A stretch of DNA of 13,619 nt from an uncultured bacterium (GCA_905214825.1 CAJMNV010000046.1:1-13619); one strand, 5' to 3'; counted from the first letter of the stretch, positions 1 through 7,794 are shown. Translations and numbers: made by a program. The notes: generated from the letters alone by a model not told the origin.

Positions 1-75
1 TGCAAAAAACGCCATTTTATTATATTGAAACGAAACTTTTTGCTGTTTTTTTTTCATATTATTATTTATTTTGTG

Positions 76-105
76 TTTGTGTTTTTGCATTTTTTTCTGC
101 ATAAT
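76..105 (+). promoter_or_regulatory. Candidate brnQ promoter
   Basis: A -10-like CATAAT at 100-105 has a weak -35-like TTGTGT at 77-82, separated by 17 bp. Transcription would then start near 111-112, just at the left edge of the hairpin at 112-154. The surroundings are very AT-rich, so chance matches are likely and other -10 placements in the same TA-rich run are possible. Confidence 0.35.
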
Positions 106-111
106 ATATAG

Positions 112-154
112 TAGACATGCTTTTCCAAATATTTCTTTGGAAAAGGCTTGTCTA
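112..154 (+). promoter_or_regulatory. Long hairpin in the region upstream of brnQ
   Basis: A perfect 10-bp inverted repeat (CTTTTCCAAA at 120-129, TTTGGAAAAG at 136-145, 6-nt loop) is extended by a second 6-bp arm (TAGACA at 112-117 with TGTCTA at 149-154) across a small internal loop. The downstream sequence is T-rich but interrupted, so it is not a classical terminator. If the promoter at 77-105 is right, the hairpin lies at the very 5' end of the brnQ mRNA, where it could stabilise the transcript or act as an operator. It could instead end transcription of an upstream gene outside the window. Confidence 0.5.
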
Positions 155-210
155 TGTCATTATTTTTATTTTTTCAGAGAGAGACAAAAATTTTAAGGAG
201 GTAATATGCT

Positions 211-1488
211 ATGGAAAAAAAGCAAAAGTTTAGTGACATACTCGTCATAGGTGCAGCACTGTTTGCCATGTTTTTTGGTGCTGGTAACTTGATTTTCCCA
301 CCTTTGTTGGGGCAAGAGTCTGGTACATCTTGGTTTTTGGGCTTTGCATTCTTCTTTATCTTTGACGTAGGTTTGGCATTGGTTGCTATTTTGGCACTGA
401 TCAGAAAAGGGGAACTGGAAATCAATGGTATTACTGGTGTAATGGGTAAAGTACCTTCTCTGATTATCAACTGTATTGCTGTATTGTGTATTGGGCCTCT
501 GTTGGCAATTCCTCGTACCGCAGCAACCACATACGAAGTAGGGATTGCACCTTTGTTCCCAGGTTTCAATATTTGGATTTTCTCTGCAATTTTCTTTGCA
601 ATCGTATTGATATTGACCATTCGTCCTTCCAAAGTCGTTGACATTATTGGTACATTCTTGACACCTATTTTGGTAATTGGTTTGCTGGCTTTGATTATCA
701 AAGGTATGATTTCTCCTTTGGGTACTATTGATGTAGAAGCAATCAAAAGCCCTGTACAATCTGGTACTGTAAATGGTTACCAAACATTGGACGTAATGGC
801 TTCCATGATATTCATTATGATTATCACAAGCAGTGCACAACAAAAAGGTTACACAAGCACACCTGCATTGTCCAAAGCAGTATTGAGTTCTAGTATTGTT
901 GCGGCAGTTGGTCTGTTGGTTATCTATGGTGGTTTGACTTACTTAGGTGCAACAACTTGTGGTTTGGAAGAATTCCACGGCTTAAACCAAACAGCTTTGT
1001 TGGTTGCAATCACAAAAGCGTTGTTTGGGCAAACAGGTGTTGTACTGTTGGGTATTATCGTATTGTTTGCTTGTTTGACAACTGCAATCGGTTTGAGTTC
1101 TTCCGCAGGTGCATTCTTTGAAGAAATCTCTGGCGGCAAACTGTCTTACAAAACCGTTGTTATCGTTGTGGTTGTATTCAGCTGGTTGATTTCTAATGCT
1201 GGTGTAAGTACAATTATTCAAGTTTCTGCTCCTTTGTTGAACTTGATTTACCCTGGTATTTTGGTATTGATTATTTTGACATTCTTCCATAATGTAATCA
1301 AAAACAAAAATATCTATCGTGTGGCTGCATATTTTGCAATCATCACAAGTGCATTGGAAATTTTAGCTGGTTTCGGTCTGCCCACAGAGTTTGTAAAATC
1401 TCTTCCTTTAGGTCCAGCTGGTTTCGCTTGGATTTGCCCTGCTATCATTGGTGGTATCATTGGTAAATTCATTCCTAGCAAAGATTGA
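211..1488 (+). CDS. brnQ: Branched-chain amino acid transport system II carrier protein (BrnQ/LIVCS family)
   Basis: This 425-residue, very hydrophobic protein matches the LIVCS family of cation-coupled symporters that import leucine, isoleucine and valine across the cytoplasmic membrane. The N-terminal signature around residues 16-36 (ALFAMFFGAGNLIFPPLLGQ) is diagnostic of the family. Hydrophobic segments run through the whole length, compatible with the usual twelve or so membrane helices, and the length is close to the family norm of about 430-450. The start is set by AAGGAGGT at 195-202, 8 nt before the ATG. An ATG at 205 is in another frame and too close to the ribosome binding site. The gene is monocistronic: a strong terminator follows and alaS converges on it. 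Which branched-chain amino acid it prefers, and whether it uses Na+ or H+, cannot be told from sequence. No leader peptide rich in Leu, Ile or Val codons is visible upstream. Confidence 0.93.
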   Translation: MEKKQKFSDILVIGAALFAMFFGAGNLIFPPLLGQESGTSWFLGFAFFFIFDVGLALVAILALIRKGELEINGITGVMGKVPSLIINCIAVLCIGPLLAIPRTAATTYEVGIAPLFPGFNIWIFSAIFFAIVLILTIRPSKVVDIIGTFLTPILVIGLLALIIKGMISPLGTIDVEAIKSPVQSGTVNGYQTLDVMASMIFIMIITSSAQQKGYTSTPALSKAVLSSSIVAAVGLLVIYGGLTYLGATTCGLEEFHGLNQTALLVAITKALFGQTGVVLLGIIVLFACLTTAIGLSSSAGAFFEEISGGKLSYKTVVIVVVVFSWLISNAGVSTIIQVSAPLLNLIYPGILVLIILTFFHNVIKNKNIYRVAAYFAIITSALEILAGFGLPTEFVKSLPLGPAGFAWICPAIIGGIIGKFIPSKD

Positions 1489-1519
1489 TATTGTATTACA
1501 TTCACATCATACATAAGCA

Positions 1520-1552
1520 AAATACCTCTGTATCATACAGAGGTATTTTTTT
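1520..1552 (+). terminator. Rho-independent terminator of brnQ
   Basis: AATACCTCTG (1521-1530) pairs perfectly with CAGAGGTATT (1538-1547) and a run of T follows to 1552. On the minus strand the same stem is preceded by A-rich sequence and followed by only four T, so it may also help end alaS transcription arriving from the right. Confidence 0.88.
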
Positions 1553-1565
1553 ATAACAAAATTTT

Positions 1566-1595
1566 AGAGAGGCATATGATATACCTCTCTTTTTT
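1566..1595 (+). terminator. Second hairpin between brnQ and alaS, terminator-like on the plus strand
   Basis: AGAGAGG (1566-1572) pairs with CCTCTCT (1584-1590), followed by a T run to 1595. In plus orientation it is a backup terminator for brnQ. On the minus strand it lies directly after the alaS stop codon but is followed by AAAATTTT rather than a U-tract, so as an alaS terminator it is weak. Confidence 0.55.
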
Positions 1596-1597
1596 AT

Positions 1598-4240
1598 TTA
1601 ACCAATTTGTTCTGCAATCACTTCTTTTGCTTTTTGCAATGCATCTGCAATCTTTGTTGCATCTTTGCCACCTGCTTGTGCCATGTTGGGACGACCACCA
1701 CCGCCGCCGCCACAAATGGTTGCTGCTGCTTTTATGATATTTCCTGCATGTGCCCCTTTTTTGACAACATCATCTGTTGCCATTGCCATCAAATTGACTT
1801 TGCCATCTTTGCCACTTGCCAACACAATGACACCACTGCCTATTTTTTGTTTTAATTGGTCACCCAATGTACGCAAGCTGTTACTGTCCGTGTCTTTGAT
1901 TTCTGCTGCCAATACTGCTACGCCATTGATTTCTACTTTTGCATTTAAAATTTCATCAGCTGCACCACCTGCCATTTTTGCTTTTAATTTTTCCAACTCT
2001 TTTGCTGTTTCTTTTTGTTCTGCCAGAAGTTGTTCCAAACGTAACAGTAATTTATCTGGTGTTGCTTTTACCAGTTTGCACATTTCTTTGATTTCTGTTT
2101 CTTGTGCTTGGTAGTATTTCAATGCTTCTGCACCTGTCAATGCTTCTATACGTCTGACACCTGCTGCAACGCCGTTTTCGGACAATATTTTGAAAGAGCC
2201 AACCTGTGCTGTATTTGCCAAATGTGCACCACCACAAAGCTCAATGCTGTAACCGCCCATATCCACAACACGTACAACATCACCATATTTTTCACCAAAG
2301 AGTGCCATTGCTCCTTTTTCTCTTGCCGCATGCATGGACATTTCTTCTGCAAGTACTTTATAACTTGCAAATATTGCATCATTGACCAATTTTTCCACTT
2401 GTTGTATTTCTTCTGTTGTCATTGCTGCAAAATGCGTAAAGTCAAAACGCAGACGTTCTGTACTTACATAAGAACCAGCCTGTTCTACATGGCTACCCAA
2501 TACAGTACGTAATGCTTTATGCAATAAATGTGTTGCTGTATGATTTCTTGCAGAAGCCATACGCAAGCCTTTGTCAATCGCTGCACAAACGCTCGCTCCC
2601 ACTTGCACACTACCTTCTGTCACTTCACCAATATGGGCAATTTTGCCGCCAATGACTTTGATACAATCCGTTACCACAACAACGCCTGTATCTGTTTTGA
2701 TTGTGCCTTTATCGCCTACCTGACCGCCGCTTTCTGCATAGAAAGGTGTTTTATCCAAAAATACAGCAACACTATCACCCGTATGTGCTGTTTCTACAAT
2801 GGCATCATTTGCCACCAATGCAACCACTTTTGCGTCACATACTTCAAAAATATCATACCCCGCAAAAGCTGTTTCCAAATCTACAGACAAATCATTATAT
2901 ACCGTTGCAGCCGCCCCCATATAATTAGATTTTGCTCTTGCAGCTCTTGCACGGTCTTTTTGTTGTTTCATTTCTTCTGCGAAAGCCTCTTCGTCAATTT
3001 CCATATTTTCTTCTGCCAAAATTTCTTTTGTCAAATCCACAGGGAAACCATATGTGTCATACAAGCGGAATGATTTTTCACCAGACATCACTTTTACCCC
3101 AGCGGCTTTCATCTCTTCCATATCGGCTTTGAGTATTTCCATACCTTTATCAATGGTTTTATAGAAACTATTTTCTTCAATGGACAAAATTTTGAAAATA
3201 TGGTCTTTTTTTGCCACCAATTCCGGATATGCTTCCCCACTGCATACAATCACAGATTTTGACAATTCTGCCAAAAATTCGCCTTCGATACCCAACAATT
3301 TGCCATGACGTGCCGCACGACGCAACAAACGACGCAACACATATCCACGTCCTTCATTAGAAGGCAATACACCATCTGCTGTCATCATGGTAACAGAACG
3401 GATATGGTCTGTGATAACACGCACAGAAACGTCAATTTTTGCATCTGTACCATATTGCACACCCGCTTTCTGACAAACCGCATCACGAATGGCTTTTATG
3501 GTATCTACATCAAAAATAGAGTCTACCTCTTGCATAATGGTTGCCATACGTTCCAAACCCATGCCAGTATCCACATTTTTTTGTGCCAATTCTGTATATG
3601 TGCCATCTTCATTTGCATTGAATTGTGTCAATACCAAATTCCAAAATTCCATGTATCTGTCACAATCACAACCAACACCACAAGTGGGGCTGTCACAACC
3701 ATAACTTTCTCCACGGTCAAAATAAATTTCGGTACAAGGGCCACAAGGGCCTGTGCCATGTTCCCAGAAATTATCTGCTTTGCCCAATTTTACAATACGC
3801 TCTTTTGGCAATCCCACTTTTTCATGCCAAATATCGCCTGTTTCGTCATCTTCTTCATAAATGGTCACATACAGCTTGTCTTCCGGAATTTCCAATACTT
3901 TTGTCACAAATTCCCAAGACCAAGGGATAATTTCATTTTTGAAATAATCACCAAATGAAAAATCACCCAACATTTCAAAAAATGTGCCATGACGTGCAGT
4001 TTGTCCAACATTTTCAATATCACCCGTACGAATACATTTTTGACAAGTGGTAACTCTTTTGCTTGGTGGAATTTCTTGTCCTGTAAAATACGCTTTCATC
4101 GGTGCCATACCGGAATTGATTAACAACAAGCTGTTATCATTTTGTGGAACCAATGGAAAACTTTGCAAACGCAAATGTTCTTTGCTTTCAAAAAATTGCA
4201 AAAATGCTTCTCTAATTTCGTTGACTCCTAAATACTTCAT
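1598..4240 (-). CDS. alaS: Alanyl-tRNA synthetase
   Basis: The 880-residue product is a full-length class II alanyl-tRNA synthetase, which attaches alanine to tRNA-Ala in the cytoplasm. The catalytic core is at the N terminus, with TRHGTFFEMLGDFSFGDYF-like motif 2 at about residues 81-100 (here TARHGTFFEML) and HGTGPCGPCTEIYFDRG at 161-177. A Cys cluster (C182, C187, C191, C193) sits before DRYMEFWN. The editing domain carries HTATH (H567, H571) and CGGAH (C669, H673), the metal-binding residues that clear Ser- and Gly-tRNA-Ala. A coiled linker (about 705-760) leads to the C-Ala domain, which ends with the conserved glycine run CGGGGGGRP at 843-851. All key residues are present. The ATG at 4240 is preceded by AGGAGGT at optimal distance. 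Expression is set by the T-box leader directly upstream. Confidence 0.98.
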   Translation of the reverse strand: MKYLGVNEIREAFLQFFESKEHLRLQSFPLVPQNDNSLLLINSGMAPMKAYFTGQEIPPSKRVTTCQKCIRTGDIENVGQTARHGTFFEMLGDFSFGDYFKNEIIPWSWEFVTKVLEIPEDKLYVTIYEEDDETGDIWHEKVGLPKERIVKLGKADNFWEHGTGPCGPCTEIYFDRGESYGCDSPTCGVGCDCDRYMEFWNLVLTQFNANEDGTYTELAQKNVDTGMGLERMATIMQEVDSIFDVDTIKAIRDAVCQKAGVQYGTDAKIDVSVRVITDHIRSVTMMTADGVLPSNEGRGYVLRRLLRRAARHGKLLGIEGEFLAELSKSVIVCSGEAYPELVAKKDHIFKILSIEENSFYKTIDKGMEILKADMEEMKAAGVKVMSGEKSFRLYDTYGFPVDLTKEILAEENMEIDEEAFAEEMKQQKDRARAARAKSNYMGAAATVYNDLSVDLETAFAGYDIFEVCDAKVVALVANDAIVETAHTGDSVAVFLDKTPFYAESGGQVGDKGTIKTDTGVVVVTDCIKVIGGKIAHIGEVTEGSVQVGASVCAAIDKGLRMASARNHTATHLLHKALRTVLGSHVEQAGSYVSTERLRFDFTHFAAMTTEEIQQVEKLVNDAIFASYKVLAEEMSMHAAREKGAMALFGEKYGDVVRVVDMGGYSIELCGGAHLANTAQVGSFKILSENGVAAGVRRIEALTGAEALKYYQAQETEIKEMCKLVKATPDKLLLRLEQLLAEQKETAKELEKLKAKMAGGAADEILNAKVEINGVAVLAAEIKDTDSNSLRTLGDQLKQKIGSGVIVLASGKDGKVNLMAMATDDVVKKGAHAGNIIKAAATICGGGGGGRPNMAQAGGKDATKIADALQKAKEVIAEQIG

Positions 4241-4244
4241 AAAA

Positions 4245-4577
4245 AACCTCCTGAAAAAATATTATGCTGATAATAAAAAAGCCCCTGACTATCATAGTCA
4301 GGGACGAATTATTCACCGTGGTACCACCCTCATTATGTTTTTTCAAAATAAAAAAACATCGCTTTACTGTCTTTCACGCAGACATACGCCTTGACATACT
4401 ATTTTTCCGTCAAAGAGCTGGGCAAATACCGCCCGAAAAGACTGCTTCCACAATGTGCTGCTGAAAAATTCACACCAACATTTTCTCTCTGTAAAGTCCA
4501 CCCGTTGTGTACTCCTTCTTTTCTTGGCTTTTTTCTGTATGCATTTTTTGCGGGAATATTCCACACAAAAATTGTAT
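4245..4577 (-). ncRNA. Alanine T-box riboswitch (alaS leader)
   Basis: The leader reads uncharged tRNA-Ala and lets transcription continue into alaS. Reading the minus strand, stem I has a lower arm GAAAAG (4523-4518) with CTTTTC (4440-4435). The specifier loop has AGTA (4513-4510) opposite GAA (4448-4446), closed by CACAA (4509-4505) with TTGTG (4453-4449). GCA at 4445-4443, an alanine codon, lies at the specifier position. A distal CAGAGAG and GGTGTGAA segment follows the usual T-box pattern. A perfect 9-bp stem III uses 4335-4343 and 4351-4359. The T-box AGGGTGGTACCACGG is at 4330-4316, and its TGGT bulge fits an ACCA tRNA end. Its AGGG can pair with TCCCT at the 5' side of the terminator, giving the antiterminator. 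The specifier assignment is my hand fold; the T-box itself is unambiguous. Confidence 0.93.
4275..4303 (-). terminator. T-box-controlled terminator in the alaS leader
   Basis: On the minus strand CCCTGACTA (4303-4295) pairs with TAGTCAGGG (4291-4283) across a 3-nt loop, followed by GC and a run of six T. The 5' arm overlaps the sequence needed by the T-box antiterminator, so the two folds are mutually exclusive. Uncharged tRNA-Ala should favour the antiterminator. Confidence 0.93.
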
Positions 4578-4583
4578 AATTTG

Positions 4584-4612
4584 ATTATAGACAGCACCAT
4601 TTTCTTTGTCAA
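4584..4612 (-). promoter_or_regulatory. alaS promoter, perfect sigma-A consensus
   Basis: On the minus strand TTGACA (4612-4607) and TATAAT (4589-4584) are both exact consensus hexamers with an optimal 17-bp spacer. The predicted start is near 4577, which gives a T-box leader of about 335 nt. The -35 box lies only 11 bp after the stop codon of the preceding minus-strand gene. Confidence 0.9.
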
Positions 4613-4623
4613 GAAAATTTTCT

Positions 4624-4977
4624 CTATAACCATGTCAAATCATCATCTGGAAATGGTATTTTCCAATGCACATCATTTTGTTGTGCTTGCAACAACTTTT
4701 GTTTGCGTTGCCGTAGTATTTCTTTATCCATTTGTGCAATATAATATGCGGCGGCAACTTGTGCATCAGAACCATCATATATTGTATCAAACAAAATCTC
4801 AAACAACATATCTGCCAATGCACCATCTTTTTGATATAGGCGAAAATACTCTTGCAATGGTATGGTATATTTTTGTTCACAACTTTGTATCAAAAATAGA
4901 TATAACCGTTGTTTATCCCAGCCTGCTTTTGTTTTGGGATTTTTGATCGGCAATGTTTCCCAATTTTTAAAATACAT
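4624..4977 (-). CDS. Hypothetical 117-residue soluble protein, last gene of the rpoN operon
   Basis: I do not recognise this protein. It has no signal peptide or membrane segment and looks soluble and mainly helical. There is an aromatic N terminus (residues 1-8, YFKNWETLP region), a central amphipathic stretch with several Tyr and Phe (about residues 25-70), then a charged Lys/Arg/Gln-rich helix (about 80-100). It ends in a proline- and aspartate-rich tail (IPFPDDDLTWL). No cysteine pairs or metal motifs are seen; there is one Cys. I chose the ATG at 4977 because AAGGGAG lies 9 nt before it. A GTG at 4998 would add seven residues and overlap the mocR stop but has no good ribosome binding site. 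It lies 17 nt after the MocR-type gene and is probably co-transcribed with it and rpoN. Codon use resembles its neighbours, so it looks like a real native gene. Confidence 0.75.
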   Translation of the reverse strand: MYFKNWETLPIKNPKTKAGWDKQRLYLFLIQSCEQKYTIPLQEYFRLYQKDGALADMLFEILFDTIYDGSDAQVAAAYYIAQMDKEILRQRKQKLLQAQQNDVHWKIPFPDDDLTWL

Positions 4978-4986
4978 ATTTTGACA

Positions 4987-4993
4987 CTCCCTT
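4987..4993 (-). promoter_or_regulatory. Ribosome binding site deciding the start of the 117-residue gene
   Basis: AAGGGAG on the minus strand, 9 nt before the ATG at 4977. It lies inside the first codons of the longer GTG-initiated reading frame, which argues for the shorter protein. Confidence 0.65.
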
Positions 4994-4994
4994 A

Positions 4995-6410
4995 TCACAT
5001 ACCCTGCAATACTTCTCCCAATCGTTTCATACCCACTTCGATTTTATCATCAGAAAGCCCTGCAAAACTCAGCCGAATATGATTGCTTTTTGTTGCACCA
5101 ATCAAAAATTGATTGCCCGGTGACACCAATACATTTTTTTCCAAAGCACGATTGCAAAATATTTCTGCATCTATGTGCTTTGGCAATTCCACCCACAAAC
5201 TGACACCACCATATGGCACATGATATGTTGCCAAAGGCAATAAATATTTTTTTGCCATAGAAATGGCTTTGCGGTATTTTTCACCACCATATTTTCGCAC
5301 CTGTTTTCCACGCAACTCCCAACCGTTGATTTCCAAATATTCTTGCATAGCTTTTTGTATAAAACCTGATGTGGAAATATCAGTCATATATTTTGCTTCC
5401 AATACAGCCATTTTAATTTTTTTGGTTAATACCATCAACCCCATACGCAGCCCCTGCATCAATATTTTTGAAAAACTTTTGATATAAATCACACGGTTTT
5501 TATAGTCCAATGCTTTTAAGGGCAATGGTTTTTCTTTGGTATAATGGAAATCATAAAAATCATCTTCTTCTATAATGTGCAAATCATATTTTTCTGCCAG
5601 AGAAAGCAAACGTCGCTTTTTTTCCAAAGAATAAGAAATACCAGTTGGTGTCTGAAAATATGCCATCATATATAAAAATTTTGGGTGATACAATTTCAAA
5701 TAATTTTCCAATGTTGTCATATCCATACCATCTGTCTCCATTGGAATTTCCACCAGTTTTGCACCTTTTGATAAAAACGCACCTGCCGCACCATAAAAAG
5801 TGGGGGTTTCCACAAACACCGTATCGCCATATTGCAAAAGTGCTTTTGCAATAATATCCATACCTTGTTGTGCCCCTGCCACAATCTGCACAAAATCTGC
5901 GGTCGTTTTGATACCAAATGATGCCAAATAACGGCAAAGTGTTTCTCGCAACGGCAAATACCCCATGCTGTCTGTATAGCGAAATGCACCACCTTTTTCA
6001 CGCTCCAAAACACTATCAAATGCATATTTGAATTCATTCACCGGAAACAAATCATCGGGCAATGATGTATCTGTAAAATTGATGACATTTGCCCAAACAG
6101 GCAAATATTGCAATTCTATATTTTTTCGTGTGATAGGCGATGATATTTTTTCTATGGGCAATGGGGAAACATACGTCCCACTACCCACATGAGAATATAC
6201 CATTTTCTTTTGTTCCAAATATTTATATGCATTGACAATGGTAACTGCATTCACACCAAAATGGGTTGCCATTTTGCGAATAGGTGGCAACTTTTCATCC
6301 GGATATATCATACCGTCCACAATCAACAATGCAATGCTGTCTGCAATTTGTTGATACAATGGGATTTGGCTTTGTTTGTCTATGGAAATATCAAAAATGG
6401 GTTCTGTCAT
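4995..6410 (-). CDS. MocR-family transcriptional regulator (GntR winged helix fused to a PLP-dependent aminotransferase-like domain)
   Basis: The 471-residue protein has a GntR-type winged helix-turn-helix at residues 12-82 (PLYQQIADSI near the start, GSGTYVSP at its end) joined by a linker to a fold-type I aminotransferase-like domain from about residue 110. The PLP-domain landmarks are EEDDFYDFHY (281-290), the Schiff-base lysine K315 in IKSFSK, and R446 in HIRLSF, which normally holds the substrate carboxylate. MocR regulators use PLP or a PLP-amino acid adduct as effector; known branches include PdxR and GabR. The target cannot be named: no pyridoxal synthesis, GABA or taurine genes are in the window. 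The ATG at 6410 has TAAGGAG 7 nt upstream, which overlaps the rpoN stop codon, so it is almost certainly translated from the rpoN transcript. All PLP-binding residues look intact. Confidence 0.93.
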   Translation of the reverse strand: MTEPIFDISIDKQSQIPLYQQIADSIALLIVDGMIYPDEKLPPIRKMATHFGVNAVTIVNAYKYLEQKKMVYSHVGSGTYVSPLPIEKISSPITRKNIELQYLPVWANVINFTDTSLPDDLFPVNEFKYAFDSVLEREKGGAFRYTDSMGYLPLRETLCRYLASFGIKTTADFVQIVAGAQQGMDIIAKALLQYGDTVFVETPTFYGAAGAFLSKGAKLVEIPMETDGMDMTTLENYLKLYHPKFLYMMAYFQTPTGISYSLEKKRRLLSLAEKYDLHIIEEDDFYDFHYTKEKPLPLKALDYKNRVIYIKSFSKILMQGLRMGLMVLTKKIKMAVLEAKYMTDISTSGFIQKAMQEYLEINGWELRGKQVRKYGGEKYRKAISMAKKYLLPLATYHVPYGGVSLWVELPKHIDAEIFCNRALEKNVLVSPGNQFLIGATKSNHIRLSFAGLSDDKIEVGMKRLGEVLQGM

Positions 6411-6421
6411 ACCAAAACTCC

Positions 6422-7780
6422 TTAATACTGTTTTCTGCCCAACGCCCCCGGGATACCCAATGTCTCTCGATATTTTGCGACCGTTCTTCTGGAAATACGG
6501 ATACCTGCGGCTGTGAGTTGTTCTGTCAATTCTCTGTCGCTGTAAGGGTGTGTTTTATCTTCTTGTGCAATCATTATCTCTATACGGTTTTGTATGGATT
6601 GTGCGGAAACGCTTTCTGTGCCGTTTGTTGCCATTGCTTTTGAAAAGAAATCGGTTAACGCAAACACACCTTTTTCACATTGCAAATATTTTTCTTTCAC
6701 CGCACGGCTGACAGTAGATTCATGCATTTTTATGCGTTCTGCAATATCTGCCATACGCAATGGTTTGAGTGTACCATTTGGATACAAAAAAAATTCTCTT
6801 TGTGCAAATACAATTTGTCTTGCCGTTTCGAGCAATGTGGTCTCCCGACGGTTGACACATTGTACTGCCCATTCTGCTTGTTTGAGCTTTTGCATAATGT
6901 ATTCTTTTGTTTCTTTGGACTGGTCTTGTTGCAATAGTTTTTGGTAAGATGGTGTCACAAACAAACGAGGAACCGCATTTTGATTGACACTGACAAACAA
7001 TTCTTCTCCTTTTCGCTCCACAAAAACATCTGGTATGACATATTCCACCGGTCTATCTGTGGCAAAGCCACTGCCCGGCTTTGGTGTACAATTACGGATT
7101 TCCTCCAAAGCATATGTGATTTGTTCCATAGACAGATGCAATTTTTTGGCCACATAAGCGAGTCGATTTTTTGCAATATCCTGCAAGTATTGTTCTGCAA
7201 TTTGTAATGCTGCTGCAGAAGCATTTTTTTGTCTTAATTGTATTTGCAAACATTCTTTCAAATTCCTCGCCCCCACACCAGATGGGTCTAGGGATTGTAA
7301 ACGTGCAAGCACTTGTTCTGCCTGTATGGGTGTTAAACCATATCTTTTTTTTGCCACTTGCAAAGCATCTGTTTCCAAATACCCACTTTCTTCTGTACTT
7401 TCTGCCAAAAAACAGAGTATTTTCTTTTCTCGTTCTTCTATGGGCAGAATATGAATTTGAAACAAAAGATATTCCCGCAAATTTTGTGTTTCTTTTTTAC
7501 CAAAACGCAAATCTTCTCGTTCTTTTTCGTTTTCCATATCCATCTGGTAATAGCCTCTGTTTTGCTCATCACCTTCTTGCAGCCACTCCAATTTCTGTAA
7601 CAAAGAGGGTTCTTCTTTTTCGGCAACATGGTCTTCTGACCAGTCCAGCAATGGATTTTCTTCCGAAACTTCTCTGATATACTCGGAAAGTGCCAATGTA
7701 TTCATTTGCAGTATTTCCACAGATTGTTGCATTCTCTGTGAAAGGATTTGTTTTTGCTGTAACTGTAACGATAAATCCAC
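6422..7780 (-). CDS. rpoN: RNA polymerase sigma-54 factor
   Basis: The 452-residue product is a complete sigma-54, the alternative sigma factor that recognises -24/-12 promoters and needs an AAA+ enhancer-binding activator. Region I is at the N terminus, Gln- and Leu-rich (MDLSLQLQQKQILSQRMQQS), followed by an acidic region II. The core-binding domain follows, and the C-terminal DNA-binding domain has the helix-turn-helix MADIAERIKMHESTVSRAV and the RpoN box SRRTVAKYRE at residues 430-439. The usual first box residue Ala is Ser here. I chose GTG at 7780 because GGGGG lies 7 nt before it and the resulting N terminus matches the family. A TTG at 7816 would add twelve Lys/Gly-rich residues and lacks a ribosome binding site. 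It is the first gene of an operon with the MocR regulator, 11 nt downstream. No sigma-54 activator gene is in the window. Confidence 0.95.
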   Translation of the reverse strand: MDLSLQLQQKQILSQRMQQSVEILQMNTLALSEYIREVSEENPLLDWSEDHVAEKEEPSLLQKLEWLQEGDEQNRGYYQMDMENEKEREDLRFGKKETQNLREYLLFQIHILPIEEREKKILCFLAESTEESGYLETDALQVAKKRYGLTPIQAEQVLARLQSLDPSGVGARNLKECLQIQLRQKNASAAALQIAEQYLQDIAKNRLAYVAKKLHLSMEQITYALEEIRNCTPKPGSGFATDRPVEYVIPDVFVERKGEELFVSVNQNAVPRLFVTPSYQKLLQQDQSKETKEYIMQKLKQAEWAVQCVNRRETTLLETARQIVFAQREFFLYPNGTLKPLRMADIAERIKMHESTVSRAVKEKYLQCEKGVFALTDFFSKAMATNGTESVSAQSIQNRIEIMIAQEDKTHPYSDRELTEQLTAAGIRISRRTVAKYRETLGIPGALGRKQY

Positions 7781-7786
7781 GTCACC

Positions 7787-7794
7787 GCCCCCTT
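7787..7794 (-). promoter_or_regulatory. Ribosome binding site deciding the GTG start of rpoN
   Basis: AAGGGGGC on the minus strand, with GGGGG ending 7 nt before the GTG at 7780. It lies inside the longer TTG-initiated frame and supports the shorter protein. Confidence 0.65.

Noticed and set aside
2..50. GCAAAAA ... TTTTTGC followed by a T run at the left edge, terminator-like
   Set aside because: The stem is short and all A-T apart from two pairs, with a loop of 28 nt; it cannot be distinguished from chance in such AT-rich DNA without the sequence to the left.
1693..1714. CCGCC repeat-like run inside alaS
   Set aside because: It encodes the conserved glycine run of the AlaS C-terminal domain and is normal for the family.
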